A model generated the notes under the pieces. The model saw nothing but the letters and a program-made list of their open reading frames with translations, was not told the origin of the DNA and made no database searches. Shown one piece after another: positions 12,101-27,100 of a stretch of 64,000 nucleotides of DNA (its first letter is position 1; each line of letters starts with the position of its first letter). The position numbers and the translations under genes are program-made. The stretch comes from Vanilla planifolia (taxonomy: Eukaryota > Streptophyta > Magnoliopsida > Asparagales > Orchidaceae): the NCBI GenBank assembly GCA_023846275.1, contig CM043872.1, positions 24,351,670 through 24,415,669 on the forward strand, read 5' to 3'.

Positions 12101-15100
12101 CATGATTGTTGATATCCTCCAATTTTTACCCATTTTTTTATGAAATTTAACTCAAAATGAAATTTGGTATCGTGGTATAAGACCTTGGTCCACGACTGGG
12201 TAACTTGTATTTTCTTGTCCTATTGTATTTTTTTGGACAAAACCAGCTAAAAGTTGGAAGTTTGCAAGAAAGTTTAGGCCCTGTTCTAGGCTCTCCAGGC
12301 AAGTATTATTTTACCTACCTTGATTTTGATTCTGTATTTATACATCTCGTGCTATACCACTTAAATCTGCTATTTACAGTGAATCTTACAGACTTGTAGC
12401 AAATTTTATGTGTACTTTTACTGTTGAATATTGATCATATCTTTTCTTAATAAAATATACTAACAACCGTAGAGTTTTAGCATTTGACAAATCAACTTCA
12501 TGGCTGATGGTGCCTTTTTTCATACTTAGCAGGCACCTGATCGTTCTATTGTCACACTTTCTCTGAGCTCAGATACCTCTCCAGAAAATACTCCAAAAAG
12601 GTCTTATCATGAGTACAATGTGAAGCATCCAAAGGAAGTCGACACAATTCTTATTGATGGTGGGGAAGGTACTCCAGTCACTAAGGCTAAAAATTCAAGG
12701 ACTCCTAAAAGCAAGAAGAATCACAGTTCAAAAGAAGGTAGAAGAAACATGGCCTGTAGTTTTTTTTGGTAATGGTTTACCAATGCTTTTTGGTACAGTC
12801 TGTTTGTGACATAACCTGTTTTAGTAACTGGTTCCTATTTTCACAGATACTTTGAATACACTTGAGGATGAAGCTGCAGATGAAGATACTAGGGGGAAGC
12901 TTGCTGCACCATTGGTAAGCTACATATTTTTATGTGTGCCAACCAAAATTTAATTGAACTTGTTTTGGTTTAAAAAGGTTTCTATTTGCTTTCCTTTTCT
13001 TGTAGGAGTTAGTAGATGGTTGTCTTTCAATTAAGTTTAGGCTTTATAAGTTAAATAAGGGCTTGGTCAGCTGATTAGCATGGCACATGCAAGTTATTTA
13101 AATATTATGAATGTAAATCAATTTTAAGTTGAGCTCCTACATCCATGGATAGGCACCTCATTGAAAGATTAAATCAAAATCTGGGATGGACACAATAGAT
13201 CTCGATCATTTCAAAACTCATTGAAAGTTGGATCATCAGTGATGTTGGGAAATGTATAGGGAATAGAAAAACATGTTTCCTTATAACCGATGAGAAAACT
13301 CTTGTGTGAATGATGACTAAAGTCATCTTTATTGATGGACAAAATGGTTCAGTGGATACACATCAAGCTTGGCTTGGTAATTAATCAAAACCAATCATTT
13401 ATTAAACACAAAAGCAAACTATGAAGGAGGAAAAGTGTCATTGTGAAGATAAAAGAATCTCTAAATGGGCAAAAGATGGGTCCTGCTTTAGCTATAGGGG
13501 AATCACTTCAGGTGGTTTGCTAGTGACCATCTCTTACCATTATAAGATTGCATCAAGCAATCAGTATAGGAATGGTATGGGCGGACTTACTCTATCTTGA
13601 GATGATTAAGGCAAACTACTCTCAGGAGAAAAGGGAAAATACTATTACAAGCTCAAAATTTTGGAAATAAGTGAAAAATACAAGAGATTTGGTGCGGGTT
13701 TATTCTTGGAGCAAGGAGGAGGCAAAGATATGCACATTTTAGGGGCTGCGTTGTCCCCTTTTAAGCATCATGATCATGCTTTCCAAGAATTGCCACCAAT
13801 TGTATTTCACTCAAGTGGAAGAAACTAACACAAAAGAATGTAGCGAGCAAAATATCAATTAATATATGAATTTTCCAAGAGTCCAAAATTTTGCATAGGC
13901 CCATGAAAGCAAAAGATGGCTTCTATAAGATGTGGGACTAAATTATAGAGAGCCATGATAGCACAAGACAAATAAACCCCTTTATCTAAAAGCAAGACAT
14001 TATTTTAAGGGGAATACAAGTAACCATGAACTAATAAAAGCTTAAATGAAATGATTTAAAGCCGAAAATATAAAATGCTAGGAATAATAGCTAAAGTGTT
14101 GCCATGAATTATCATTCAGGGCATATGGATGTCTTTGTCGACCTACTATAGACTCAAATGTTGTTATGGGCATATGCATATGTGATATCTCCTTAGAATA
14201 TTGAGGCCAAGGCACTCTAACTCTTCTCTAGAGATTCATGTCCTTGGAGCTTGTACGATCCGACATATTGGATACATTTGGTAAGCTTGCCTCTTAGTGA
14301 TTATAGTTTGGTCATTTAATATTTGCTTAATCTACTCGCTCGCGTTTCCCAATTGGGGCTGGTGGAAAATCTATGATTGAGCTGCTCATCAAGGGAGGAG
14401 GAGGAGGCTTAAATGGATCATGAGAATCGGTACAAGCTCTTTGTATGGTGTTATGTCAACGATTTTAAAGGTAGCGCTCATCCAATAACCTTTGAGTAGA
14501 TTCAGAATACATCAAAATTTTTAATGAACCAATGCCTTTAGCATGCAATTTCCAAATGCTCTTATTGGGAACCTTTTGAGCCTAACATAGATTATAACTT
14601 ATATCTCCATTAAATTCTTTATGACATCTGTGAGCATCAGGTAGTCTTTTATATAGTTCATTACTTGTATATATGTTTATATAATAACGAAACTTGCTCA
14701 ACAAAAGCAAAAGACGAGGTTGAATCGTAATGCATGAATGCGTTAATAAAGGAATCAAATCAACAGGACTCTAAGGCTAAAACTCAATTGTACTTCAAAT
14801 AGACTCATTCCAATTGAATGGTTAATAGAACTATTCTAAGCTTATTTAATGCATGAAAGTAAATCCCAATTTTTGGCATTCTCCCTTATGAAGTTACGGA
14901 GGATGTTTTTAAAAAATAGCTTGCAAAGTTGACATTGCATATGATTATTCTTGGTAATTCATCACTAAAAAATAAGTGAGAATATGTGAGGTATCTGATG
15001 TTTTGTAACAAAAAATAAAGTGAGCTATATTGGAAAATTGTCACTTATGGCTAGGATAAAATTGTGTTGTATTAATTTTAAGTAGGCATAGCACAAAATC

Positions 15101-18100
15101 CATACTAATGTTCACTCTAGGATTACTAGGTGAGAGCAAGGGCATGTATAGGCCATGGGGTTAGGAGGTTGTTTTTGCAATAATGCATGTGCAATGATTG
15201 GTAGAGGCTAGGTCCCTTGTGTGCTTTGGCCTCAATTGGCTTGGCAATTGAATCACATTTGGCATTGATAAATTCTATAATAATGACTTCTTACGTTAGA
15301 GTTATGATAACTTCCTCAACATCTTTCTAGAATGTTGAAGTATCCCAAAGTCTTATTGATTTAGCCTTCTTGAATGCTTGATTATCCCATGCCCTTCCTT
15401 GGAATATATCCTTATTAGTGGTTCCCATACATTAAGCCCTTCATGACCAATTGCTTTTTCATTTGAGCCTTTAGCTATGAGTATATACCTCCAACATCCT
15501 TCAGCTTTTGGTAGGAGGGAGCAATCCCTTATTTGAGAGCACCTGCCCTCCTTTTTTTTGCCTCATATTTCTCCTTGAACCCTCTTGTAGTGGGTATTGA
15601 GGTTGAACATTTGAGTTTGAAGACCTATCTCTTGGCTGGCATTAGGATTTCTCCAATTTCTTATGTGTGGAGCCTTGAGCCTTGATTATCTTTTCTTGAC
15701 TAGCAAAGTTACTTGCAATTGTATGATTTTTCTCCTTTTTCATTGTGGTTCGCTAACTACATTCTCTGATTTGAATTTCCATAGAAAATTGCTTGTCGGG
15801 AATGTGAACCATGGCATACCTTTCTTCAATTTTTACCTTATCAATCATCATGTGCTTCTCTATACTTGGTCATAATGGCTCTTCCAAGGTTGCTCCCTCT
15901 CCACTCAGAGTGGTGTTTGCTGACAAAGTGTTTTTTTAGGCCCATGTTTACTTTTTGGACAGGTTTAGAGGAATAATAGTTTCTTGCTCTTTTGTTATCT
16001 CTAGATCAATTCTGCTCAGAGTCATAATGGAACCCTTTTTCTCAACTCCATAATTGTCTAGCTTTTTTGTTCCACTTCTTGCAATCCACTCATGGGTTTT
16101 CTCAGAACTATAATATGGTCATCCAAGAAATATTCGTATTCTTCTCTGAACCACTTAAGATCACAGTTTCAAATACTATTGAATGTATTTGAATTTTAAT
16201 GGTGTCATTAGCCCAACTAATGGAATTTCTAGACTTTCAAGAGTAGTTGGAATCCATCTAAAGAAGGGTTGAAGGTATGATTGTGATAGTTGGCTAAAGA
16301 GAAAGTTGAGCTAAGGATTTCTCACTGTCTTATCTTACTTGAGGCCTTTATAAAAAAACTTGTTCATTTTGAGTCTGCAAGTCCTTAGAAAATTCAACTG
16401 AAGAACACTCTCTCAAGGATTTATCAGATGTAGCCATCATGCATAGGAGAAGATGTGCAATTTTTGTTTTGTAACATGGCTTATCAATTATGATGCAATT
16501 TCTCATTTTTCATATAAATATTAGGATGATGAGTTAAGGGGCCATTAAATATATAATATTTTACTACCATCATTGTGGTCATACATTTTCTTCACATGAC
16601 TGATATGAATCAAGTTGTACAGAGTTTCATGGTTATAATTTGTGTTCTCTGCGAGCCAACTCTCTTGGGGGACTAATATTTGATCTCTTCTCCAAATGGC
16701 CTCTGATTCTTTTTTTTGCAGACCAACTATTTCCTGCATCTAATAAGCTTTTGAGGTCATTTCTCGGCTTTTCCTCTAGAAATAGAATGAAGTCTTTTAA
16801 TGCTTTGGTTAGTTTCTTATAGTTATTGTAATTGTTATTACTAGTCTATAAATGCCCCATTTATGGAGATTTTTATGGGGATCTTTTTTAGAGATTTGAG
16901 TGTTAGTTTTTTGGAGAGTGCCTTATGATGTTATTTATGTACTTTCCACTTTCAATAGTGAAATTCTATCTCACCTTTTTCAGTTTCTTGTCATGTGTAT
17001 GTTACTAGCTAATTCGGGATTTTTTTTAGAGATTTGAGTGTTAGCTTTTTGGAGAGTGCCCTATGTTATGTATGTACTTTCCTCTTTGCAATAGTGAAAT
17101 TCTATCTCACTTTTCAGTTTTCTTGTCACGTGTATGTTACTAGCTAATTCTCCAATTCAACTCTCAATAAGGTTGTTTCTTCTAATGTTACTATTCGAGT
17201 TTAATATATATACAAGGAAATGATATCTTCTACTTGAAGCAAATAGAATAATTTTCAACTAAAAAGATATTTAGTAAAAATTATAGACCAATTTTTCTCT
17301 TAAAAAAATTAGGAAGTAATATAAGAACAATATATATTTTATTATAAAATCTTTATATGATAACTTAATATTAATACTTCAATTTATTTGAATAAAATTT
17401 TTGTGCATATACCTCGTAATTTACCACATTGGCAAAAATTCATGAAGTAGCAAATAATGTGATCATAAGCGACATCTATTAAAGAGGACTTATTAAGCAC
17501 GAACATAGGAGCATTGTATGTGAATTTTTTTCATATTGTGTTTCGTGGTCTTTATTTAAGGACACAACTATCCTTGTGTATTAACATTAGTGGTTTTTAT
17601 TTATAGCCTATGTGATTAATGATGGATTTAAACCTAATTATCATTTATGTTTAATCTATTAATTATCAATTATTTCCAAATTTGAGATTGCTTCGTTACT
17701 TTATTTGTTGAATAGTTACACTTCCAAAATGGAAAACATTTACATTTTGCCCAAGTTGCATTGTTGTCATAGAAAAAAGACTTAATCTAGCATGTATGGC
17801 CTAATTCTTTGGAGCTCCATTACATTCATGTGTCACAATCCTATAATCCAAACTAGCCATGAGTGATCTACTTCTTGTCTACCATTATTTAGGGTGTCTA
17901 TCATTATTTAGGGTATGATAGGCATGAATTTTTGTTAACTTTTCCCAATACTCTTAATAAAAAAACATTATGTTATTATATCAACTGATTATAATAGTAA
18001 TGCAACAATTTTTTATCCTACAATTAATTAGAAAATTGTTGTTATTTGATTCTAAATTCTGAGTGTTTTGTAGGTATCTTCACGACTACCTATTGTACTT

Positions 18101-21100
18101 CCTGAGAAAGTGCAGCGCTCAAAGGTATTTTTTTTTGCTAGTTTTGTGTTTATGAAAAATATTAGTGAGATGTGTTGCATATATACGAGTTCAAAATTAT
18201 TTATTGTCTTTTTTTCAGAACTCTTCTACCATAACTAATGATATAAAAAAGCTTTTGTCTCTATGATTAGAATATAACTTTGTCTTTTTTTTCTTGAAAT
18301 TCCAAAATGATGAAAATAAAGTGAAGGGAACATTTTTCACTAAATCTTTTGTAGGCACAAATACATGGATTTAGAACCATATTTGAAAAATAGAAAATAA
18401 AATAAAAAGTTCTTAAACTATCATAATAGTTAACAATTTAACCAAGAATGCTACAAGCGTTGAAGTATGGCTAAACTTTGAAGTTTATCAAAGCAATGGA
18501 TTCTTTGTGCTCAAAAGGCATGAGTATTGAGAGATGTTTGTAAAAGCATGAAATTTTGGAATTGTGATAGGATTCAAGAGTGTGGAGATGTGAGAGTTTT
18601 GGAGCTGTGATAGGATTCAAGTGTGTGGAGATGTGAGAGTTGTGGACTCAAGGTTTGGATGAGAGAGAGTAGAGGGGAGAGGTCAAGGGCTGAAATGTTT
18701 TGGCTATTTTAAGTTTATCTTTAAGGGATTTAGGATACACATTTGGACTTTTGTTGCTCATTATGTGGTAGATGTTTTTGAGTTTTAGACTTCTTAGAGT
18801 GACTACAACTTTGCTAATATTTGTGGAATAATTGATGGTGAGAGAGAATCCCTAGAGAAAGGGATTGTGAATAATTTGTTAGTTCTAGGGGTTATGTGCA
18901 TGGGAATTGAGGATAGGATGGCTTGCAGTAGAACTTCAATGGGATATAATTTTGGTTTAGGGTAGTGCAACTATCGAAGAAAGGGTGAAGAAATATAAAG
19001 ATGGCTATATGATATTGAGTCAAGGAATTTAAATTGTTTTGATATTTCATATGAAAAAGCTATAACTATTGTTAAACATTCAAACTTGATTATGTACAAA
19101 TACATCTTTCATTACCCTTTGCAAAAGCAATCGCTAACAAACATGAAGAAAAAGGAGAAACACAAGAAATATGGAATAAACATCTCTGATTTTATGGAAA
19201 ACCCCAAGCTCTTTAGAAAAATGATTGCACTCAAAAGATCTTTTTTAGAATAAAAAAAGATGATAGGAGAACACAAGGTTCTCTTTTAGCTTTGTTGAAC
19301 TCCTTATTTTGGAACTAACACTTGCAATATCTTTGGTAGCTCTCAAAGAAAAAGTGAAAATGTAATGTTGTCTTTAAAGCTAGTTAGTTTCTTTCTATTT
19401 TTGTAGGGGCATTCTTTGCACTAACATGTGTTATCATCTAAGCATTCTCTATAAATAATCAAGTAATTGTTTCTCGAATCACTTTTTGCACCAATTTGGT
19501 TTGTCCCTTAGCCTTTTTGGACATTATTGCAGTCATTGTCACTATGTATGCCATATGAGTAATACAAATCTTTAACTAAAACTTAAGTTGTAGCTTGCTC
19601 ATTGTTCGTAATATTCCACACCCCCCACCCTATAATATTGGTATGCCTTACACTCCCATAACAATACACTTGTGTAATATGACTTTGTAACACAATCATG
19701 CACGTGGATTTGGTTAAGTTTATGTGAACTTTAATGATTCTATCAAACACCACACCTTAGCAAACCTTTACTTGGAGGTCACTTTTGTATAGTTGTACTT
19801 GAGGATGAGTTATTCTTGTATCTTTTAATGTTACATTTTTGTTGTTATTCTATAGAATAATCAATTAAGGTAGAACAAAACTTTACTTTATTGATGGTTG
19901 CCACCTTGGTCATGATGTCTATTGGATTTTGTTTGAAGGATTTTCTTTAATAGTAACTCATTCAACTATCAAAGTTTTTAATGAAAATATTTCTGTATGT
20001 GTTTTGCATTTTATTGAAAACTTTAGTTTGGTTGTCATTAAATAGGATGCAATTATATTACTCATTTTTTATTTCTTTTGGAAGTTTTTTTTTTAGTCAT
20101 GTCTTCTTGATAGTTTCTAAAATGGAAATATGGTTAGCTTTTGCAGTTGCAATCACTGCATATTTTTGAAGTCATATCATCCAATTTATTATTATACCAG
20201 TAAGAATGAAAAGCTATACTAAGGTACTCTTTCTCCTGACCACATCTCATAAGTTAGCATCAACATGCACCAATAATATTATTTTGTTTCTCTTGAAGTG
20301 TAAGGTTGTATTTAATGCTCTCTCAAATAACACAAAAGTTATTTAATAGCTTCCCAATGATTTGGATTTGGGTTAGCAACATAACAACAAACAAATCTTA
20401 TTACATATGTAATATTTGGCCTTGTGCAAGCTATGGCATACATGTGGCTCTCCCCATGGCTTTTTCATATTTATCCTTGACCATATGCTCCTACTCTTTC
20501 TAATTTCTCAAAAATGGTTTAATCAATTTGAATTCTCTCCTTTACATAGGATCTCTAGTTTTAAAATCTAGAACTCTAAATTTATCAAGGTATATTTTGA
20601 ATGTACTTAAGTTGTGATAGCCTTAGAATTTTTGCAAATCTATTTGTTGAGATGCATGTCTCATGAATTTTGACTTGTAGCTCTTAGATCTTTCATTTCA
20701 AGTTCTTTCAAATCTATTTGTTGTTCCTTCAGGTCATGGATGTTTTGCATGCTCAATCCTCTAATCAGCATGTCATCCGCTTAGAGCAATAAAATGATGT
20801 GGTATTTACTGAATTTTTTATAATAATTGTTGTCGTCCATATCACACGACATGTAATTTACAGTTACACATGGGCATATTAAACTGTACCATTAGCTTGA
20901 AGCTAGAAAAGTTCTTATTTAGTTTGCATACATACTCTCGTTCCAAAGGACTAGAAAATTCTTCTTGGTCGTACCATGAAAACTTCTTTCTATTCATTGT
21001 GGAGAAATGTTGCCTTCACATCAAGTTTCTTAAGGCTTAATGTTCCAATGTAATGATGCTTAATATGGGTTTTATGGTAGTAAGGTTAACATCAAGGAAC

Positions 21101-24100
21101 ATATTATGTTGTAATTAACCTTTCTTTTTTATTCCTTTGACAATGTGTCTAACCTGTTTCTCTTGCTGTCATTAGTTTTCTCCTTTTACGCCTTTTTTAT
21201 TTTGCTTAGGCTTCCTCCCTTTAGCTACCTAGTTAGTTGCCGTTTTCCATTTATTTTTTCACCTTTTGGCAACTAGGTTAGTTGTCACTTTCTTTATTTT
21301 TCGGGTGTCATGATTTAAATTTTGGGAAACTATATTAATTCTCACTAACCTCAACATAGTTGAATCTTCCACTTACTACATCATGGAGAGCTAACTTTGG
21401 CATTTGTTTAAAATAAAAGAAATTGTATGTCTTTGTAACAATCTTGAAATATAGCTTGATCTTCGTAAAGTTATTTTAGCTATTGTGTGATCTTGAAGGT
21501 TGTCTTACTCATAGTTGTAGGAGTTGCCTCCATAATTTTATGTGAACTTTATTTTTGATGATTGATGATGACTTGGGGGTTATTGTTGGAGAATCCTTCA
21601 AGACTGTTTGCACTAATATGTGCTCCATTTTTTTCATTTTGACCCTATAATGTACTAATCCTAGTATAGATGTTCTTCTTTGAGTATGGGATCTTTTGTT
21701 TTGATATTCTTTTGATGTTTTATATTTTTTGAGTGACACATATATATATATCAATAATATTGCATTCAATAATATAACACTTGATAATTTGCCATCATGC
21801 TTGTCTTTGTACTTTGAATCATGGATGTTTGATATGCAATTGAATAGTTTGAGTTGTTAAATTGCCCTTCTTATTCATTCCTCTTTTGACAACTTGATGT
21901 TTAGTGGCATAAAGGGTTTTCTATTGAGCAATTATGTTGTTCTTATAGTATCAACTAGAAACAAGTTTGATAAACTAGCATACAATCTCATGCTCGTTCA
22001 TAGACTTGTTCTTCCTTTTGTGGTTGTGTTTTTCTGACTTATTGGGAATCTTCTATTTTATTTTGATTTCATGAGTACTGTAAAAGTTGAGTATTTTTTT
22101 ATTACTATGCTCACCTCCATTGTCTAATCTTAATCCCTTAATTTTATAGCTTACCTTAGTCTATATTTTTGTTTTCCTTTCTTGAAATTATTGAAGACAT
22201 TTGACTTATTTGGGAATTAGGACCAAATCTTTTTTGTGGAATAATTTTTTATTCTTGAACTGAAGGCATTGGAACTAGTCTTGCACATTTATTTGAATTC
22301 TTTGACTATAATTCATGTCTTAGCTTTTGAAGGGTGTAGTTTTTGCACCCTCCAACATTTACAAATTTAAAATTTATTGTGAGACTCTTTTGTACCATAT
22401 CTTCCATGCCATTCTTACTCATATATCCATGTTTGTTGTGTTATAATTGAGGATTATATTTGATACTTGGCAAAAATGATGCTATTGTATTTCTATGGTT
22501 GTTTACCATATAAAGATTTTTTATTTTCTTTTCTTATATTACAATGATACCTTTCACAATCTTCCATTTGTTATCTCCAAATGTTGTATGATAACTTGTG
22601 TTATTTAGTTGATTGAAAGGACAAATTTCTCTTCAGATTAGGGATACGTTCATGCAATGCAACTTCTATTACGTGTTGTTTATTATTGTATTCTTCACAT
22701 ATGCTTTCCCTATTATCTCTAGAGATTTATCATTAACTTTTGGTTGACTTTTTGTATAAAACCTTTGTAAAAGCAATATAGAATGAAACAGTGCACATGA
22801 GTTAAGGATCCATAATTGACTTAAACTTTCAACACTAAAATACAGCATCTTTTATGCTCTTGGTCATTGCATTTATGAAAATACTCTCCTATCAAGTTGA
22901 CTCATCTTTTGGCCAATATCTTCTTGTCATGACTTTTGTTTACAAAATTTTTTAATAAAATTCAAATTTTGAGTGAAATGATGCACTTGAGTTAAGGATC
23001 TATGACTTAACAAGATTGTCAACACTAAGACTAGACCATCTTTCATGCTTTTAGGCATTGTATTTATGGATGCACTCTCCTCTCAAGTTGATTCATCTTT
23101 TTAGGGCTTATTATCTCATTTAAATTGGCTGTTCTTTTTCTCGATTCTATCATATGAGATCCTCCTAATTATGACTTGCCTTGTATAATTATGCTCTCAT
23201 TTGTTTCTTTACATCATATGACTTCGCTTCGAACAGCGTTCGATACCTACTAAACTTCAACTTGTGGTGTTTTGGTGCATTGTTAATAATAGTGAGAGTC
23301 ATGTTCCAACTACTTGGCAAGTAAGATGGTAAAACCAAATTTTATACATTATCTTCATCAATCCTAGCAAAACCAAGCTAGGTTTTTTTTCACATTAAAC
23401 TCATTGATGTGATTTGTGATAGAAATTTCCTCTATCATCTTGAGATTGAACAATCATTACATTGTATTCACATTGTTTTGATGTTTAAGGCTTCTAATTT
23501 GTGTTGTATAGAACTCTGATTTAACCTTTGTTTATTTTCTTGGAAACATTGGAAGCTACATTTCTACCAATATTTAGTTTAATCAGCCCTAACATCTATC
23601 TGCCAAGGAAGTCCCACTCCACTTACACCATGAATTTGGGTTTTTTGCTACACAATGCTTGGTAGGAGTTCTAATTGAAGATGCCTTCCATTTGCATCCT
23701 TCAAAATTCAAAATATTTTCCTTTACTTATTTCAATTTTGACTTCATCTTTTGTGATCTTAGAAACCTTGTCACAAGGTGTCTCCTAACTTGTATAAACA
23801 TTGTTGTATGACTGATGTTTTTATACCAATTTTTGGGTTGTTGAATTGGTGTAGTTGCAATCCAAATATGTGGGATAATCATTGAAAATCACTTACCATG
23901 ATACTAGTTATTAGGTTGTTGAATTGATGCAATTGCAATCAAAATACATGATCATTGAAAACATTTAAAATCAATTTCACATTGATAAACCTTTCATCAC
24001 CCTTTGGGGAAGCAATTGCCAACAAAAAAGAAAAATTACCCTTTGTTGAGTGAGATTGATGATGGAGAGAAGAAGGAAGAATACAGAAGAACCTAGAAAA

Positions 24101-27100
24101 AAAGAGATTATTTTATATGAAAAACTCAAAACTCTAGGGAAAAGCCATGATCACATTGAGAATATCTTTTACTAAGATTTTAAGAGATCCTACAAGAACA
24201 AAAGTTTCTTGCACAACTTTGTCAAATTCCTTTGGTTGGTAATATCATCTTTAATATCTTTGACTCCTCTCTGGAGGAAGAAAACACTTTGGGCTCTAAT
24301 ATCTTTAGTTAACTATTCTAATTGAAATAGATTGTTAGTTACCCCTTTTATAGACATTCTTTGCACTCCCATGTGTTATCATCTGAGTTTTTTTTAGCTA
24401 ACAAGCAGTTAATCATGGCTTGAATGAGCTTTTGCTTCTATTCATCTTGCTCCCAGACTTATCTTAAAGTCATTTTAGCCTTGTTTCTAGATATGACATA
24501 TTAGCATTGTGAATATACAACCAAAGCCCAGTGTAATAGTTGTCTTATAATTCATATTGTTAAGGATGCCCTGCTCCGTAGTCCTCTCGTAGTTCATAAT
24601 GTTAAGGATACCCTGCTCTCTTGTGATAATAATGTTGTGCAATATTTCCTCATGTCACTACAATATGGACTGTGTAAGGCTTTGTGAGCCTTAGTAATTG
24701 TAATCAAGCTCTTCACCTTAGCATTGGGTCCCCTATTCTCATCAACTGTTTGCATTTATTATAAGCCTCAGTAGGTTTGATTGATGGACTCAAACATGAT
24801 AACCATGCAATTTATTGCATATTAGTATATTAGTTTGTTGTACGTTGTAATAAGCAAATCCTAGGGTCTGACTAGGTGCTTCCTTTATTTGTTAGCTTTG
24901 CTAAGATCATACTTAAACGCGCAAATGTTTTTGTGTGACACTGTTTGGACAATTTTATGAGTGAAGTATTTACCAAAATGGCCTCAAACTTTATGTTGTA
25001 TGATTTTCATATGTCCTTTTCAATTTATTTCGTGTGCTTCTTTCCTTTATGTTACAATTTTTCAACATAGGTACTTGTTGAGTGCGATGGTGACTCCATT
25101 GATCTCAGTGGAGATGTTGGTGCTGTTGGGAGAATTATAGTTTCCAATAATTCTTCTGGGAAACATCAGATGCTTTTGGATTTGAAAGGTAATGCTTATA
25201 AAGCAGTTAAGACATATAGCTTCCAAAATTTATGAGGGTTCAAACATTAAGATTGTAATATAGCAGTGCCAATCATACCCTAAATTGCAGATTTACTCAG
25301 CGAAAAGTTTATTTAATCCACTTGGAGTTGACAGACTGAATGATTTTCCTTGTTGGTCCCTTCCCCTTGGTAATATTTTACTGACTTAAAATGTGTTACT
25401 CTTCTTTGTTTGACAGGAACCATATATAGATCAGCAATTGTTCCTTCAAGGACATTTTGCATTGTATGTTACCTTTACAATAACTGATAGATCAGCCTTA
25501 TTTTCCCCAGTATTTTGTAATTTAAGAACGTTAAGTTTTCTTTGGTTTTTTTCCTCTTGGATTTGATGTTTTGTATATCTTCTTTTTTCCTCAGGTTAGT
25601 GTTGGCCAATCAGAAGCAAAGGTTTGTTTGCAAAAATCTGATTTCCCAGCATTGTGCTTTATACATATTTACCAATTGGTTTTGTTATTAAATAACTTGG
25701 AGTCTTATTTAATTGTTAGTATAACAGTAAATGATGTTATTAGCTCAACTAATTTGTTTATCTTGTGTGGAATTATTTCTAATGATTTGCTTAAGGCTTT
25801 TGTAACTTCACTTTTACTTGGAATAATGGTCAAAGCACTAGTGGTTTTTTTAATAAAATCATACAGATATTATAGCAGTTTTCTGCTGCTACTACACATT
25901 GTAAACTAGTAAATGGAGCGGTTACAAATTCTACATTTTGTAGTTTTTTCTTTATTCATTTTATATTGTTTTGACAAGTTTTATACTAGTTGTTAATATT
26001 ACTTGCGTCTTTCCAGTTTATCTTAATCAAGCTTTTTTTAACTATGCAAGTGTTGGTAACTTTTAGCATGATAAGGATATAAAATGTACACTTGGTGGGT
26101 GTTTTTACATATTACAAAGAGTGGAGATAAGCTAAGTATGGTATTTGGAATGAGCGTGACAGTGATGGGGGGATGGAAAATATGTATGAATCACTGCAAT
26201 GTGTGTACAAGCTGACAATTTGTTATCTAAACTTGTAACATGCAACTTTTTAGGATTGTCAATTATAGCAGAAGGAATCACCAGTAATACCCTGAATTCT
26301 TTTGATGATGTTGCTAGTTGTGATATTTATGATGAGTTTTGCATGCATTTTTATATATTTTGTTTTGTTGGTGTTCTTATATATCTGGGATGTTTGCCGG
26401 GCAGATAGAAGCCATCATGAATGATTTTGTTCAGTTGGAGCCTCAGTCAAACGTGTTTGAATCAGAAACCATGATTGAAGGCAAGTACCATTTGCTTTGT
26501 TCTACAATTTCTTTTAATTTTCTGGTTACATGATAATTTGTAAATATATATTCTTAATAGTGTCATTGAGCTCTTTCTGTATTTCTTTGAATTTTTTTAT
26601 ACAGGCCTTCATTTTACTGAAAGCATTACTCATGCATATTATTTGAAGGATTCCTGATACATTTTCGTTCTATGTATTCCAACATGAAAGCCACCTAAGA
26701 GAAGAATGGAAATACTTATTGTGAATTAGTTTAAAAAAAAAAAAATCTAATTCACTATATGTATTTCAGCTCTTCTGAGTTGGCTTTCGTGGCTTGAAAC
26801 TTGTCTCATTGTTGTATGAACTTTTTAATCAGCGCAATCTACCTTTTGCTTTAAGAGCTTTGCATTGGTTGCCTAACTTCTATAGAACAGCCTAAGGCAT
26901 TTCAACCATTGATGCTTAATCATGTTTTTTTTGTCTTATTTGCAGCCAAAAGTAAAATATACCTTGGGTCTGCGTACAAAAACATAGTTATCTTAGACTG
27001 AGAGATTAATATGTAATTTTATTTGCTTGTATATAAAGATGCCCTTAAGTTTTAATGTAAATGAAGTAAATGATTTCCATATCTTATCCTCTTGTGCTTT

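Noticed and set aside
15100-15660. Less AT-rich part of BIN4 intron 3 that could hide a transposon gene
   Set aside because: I translated parts of both strands and found no recognisable gag, pol or transposase motif.
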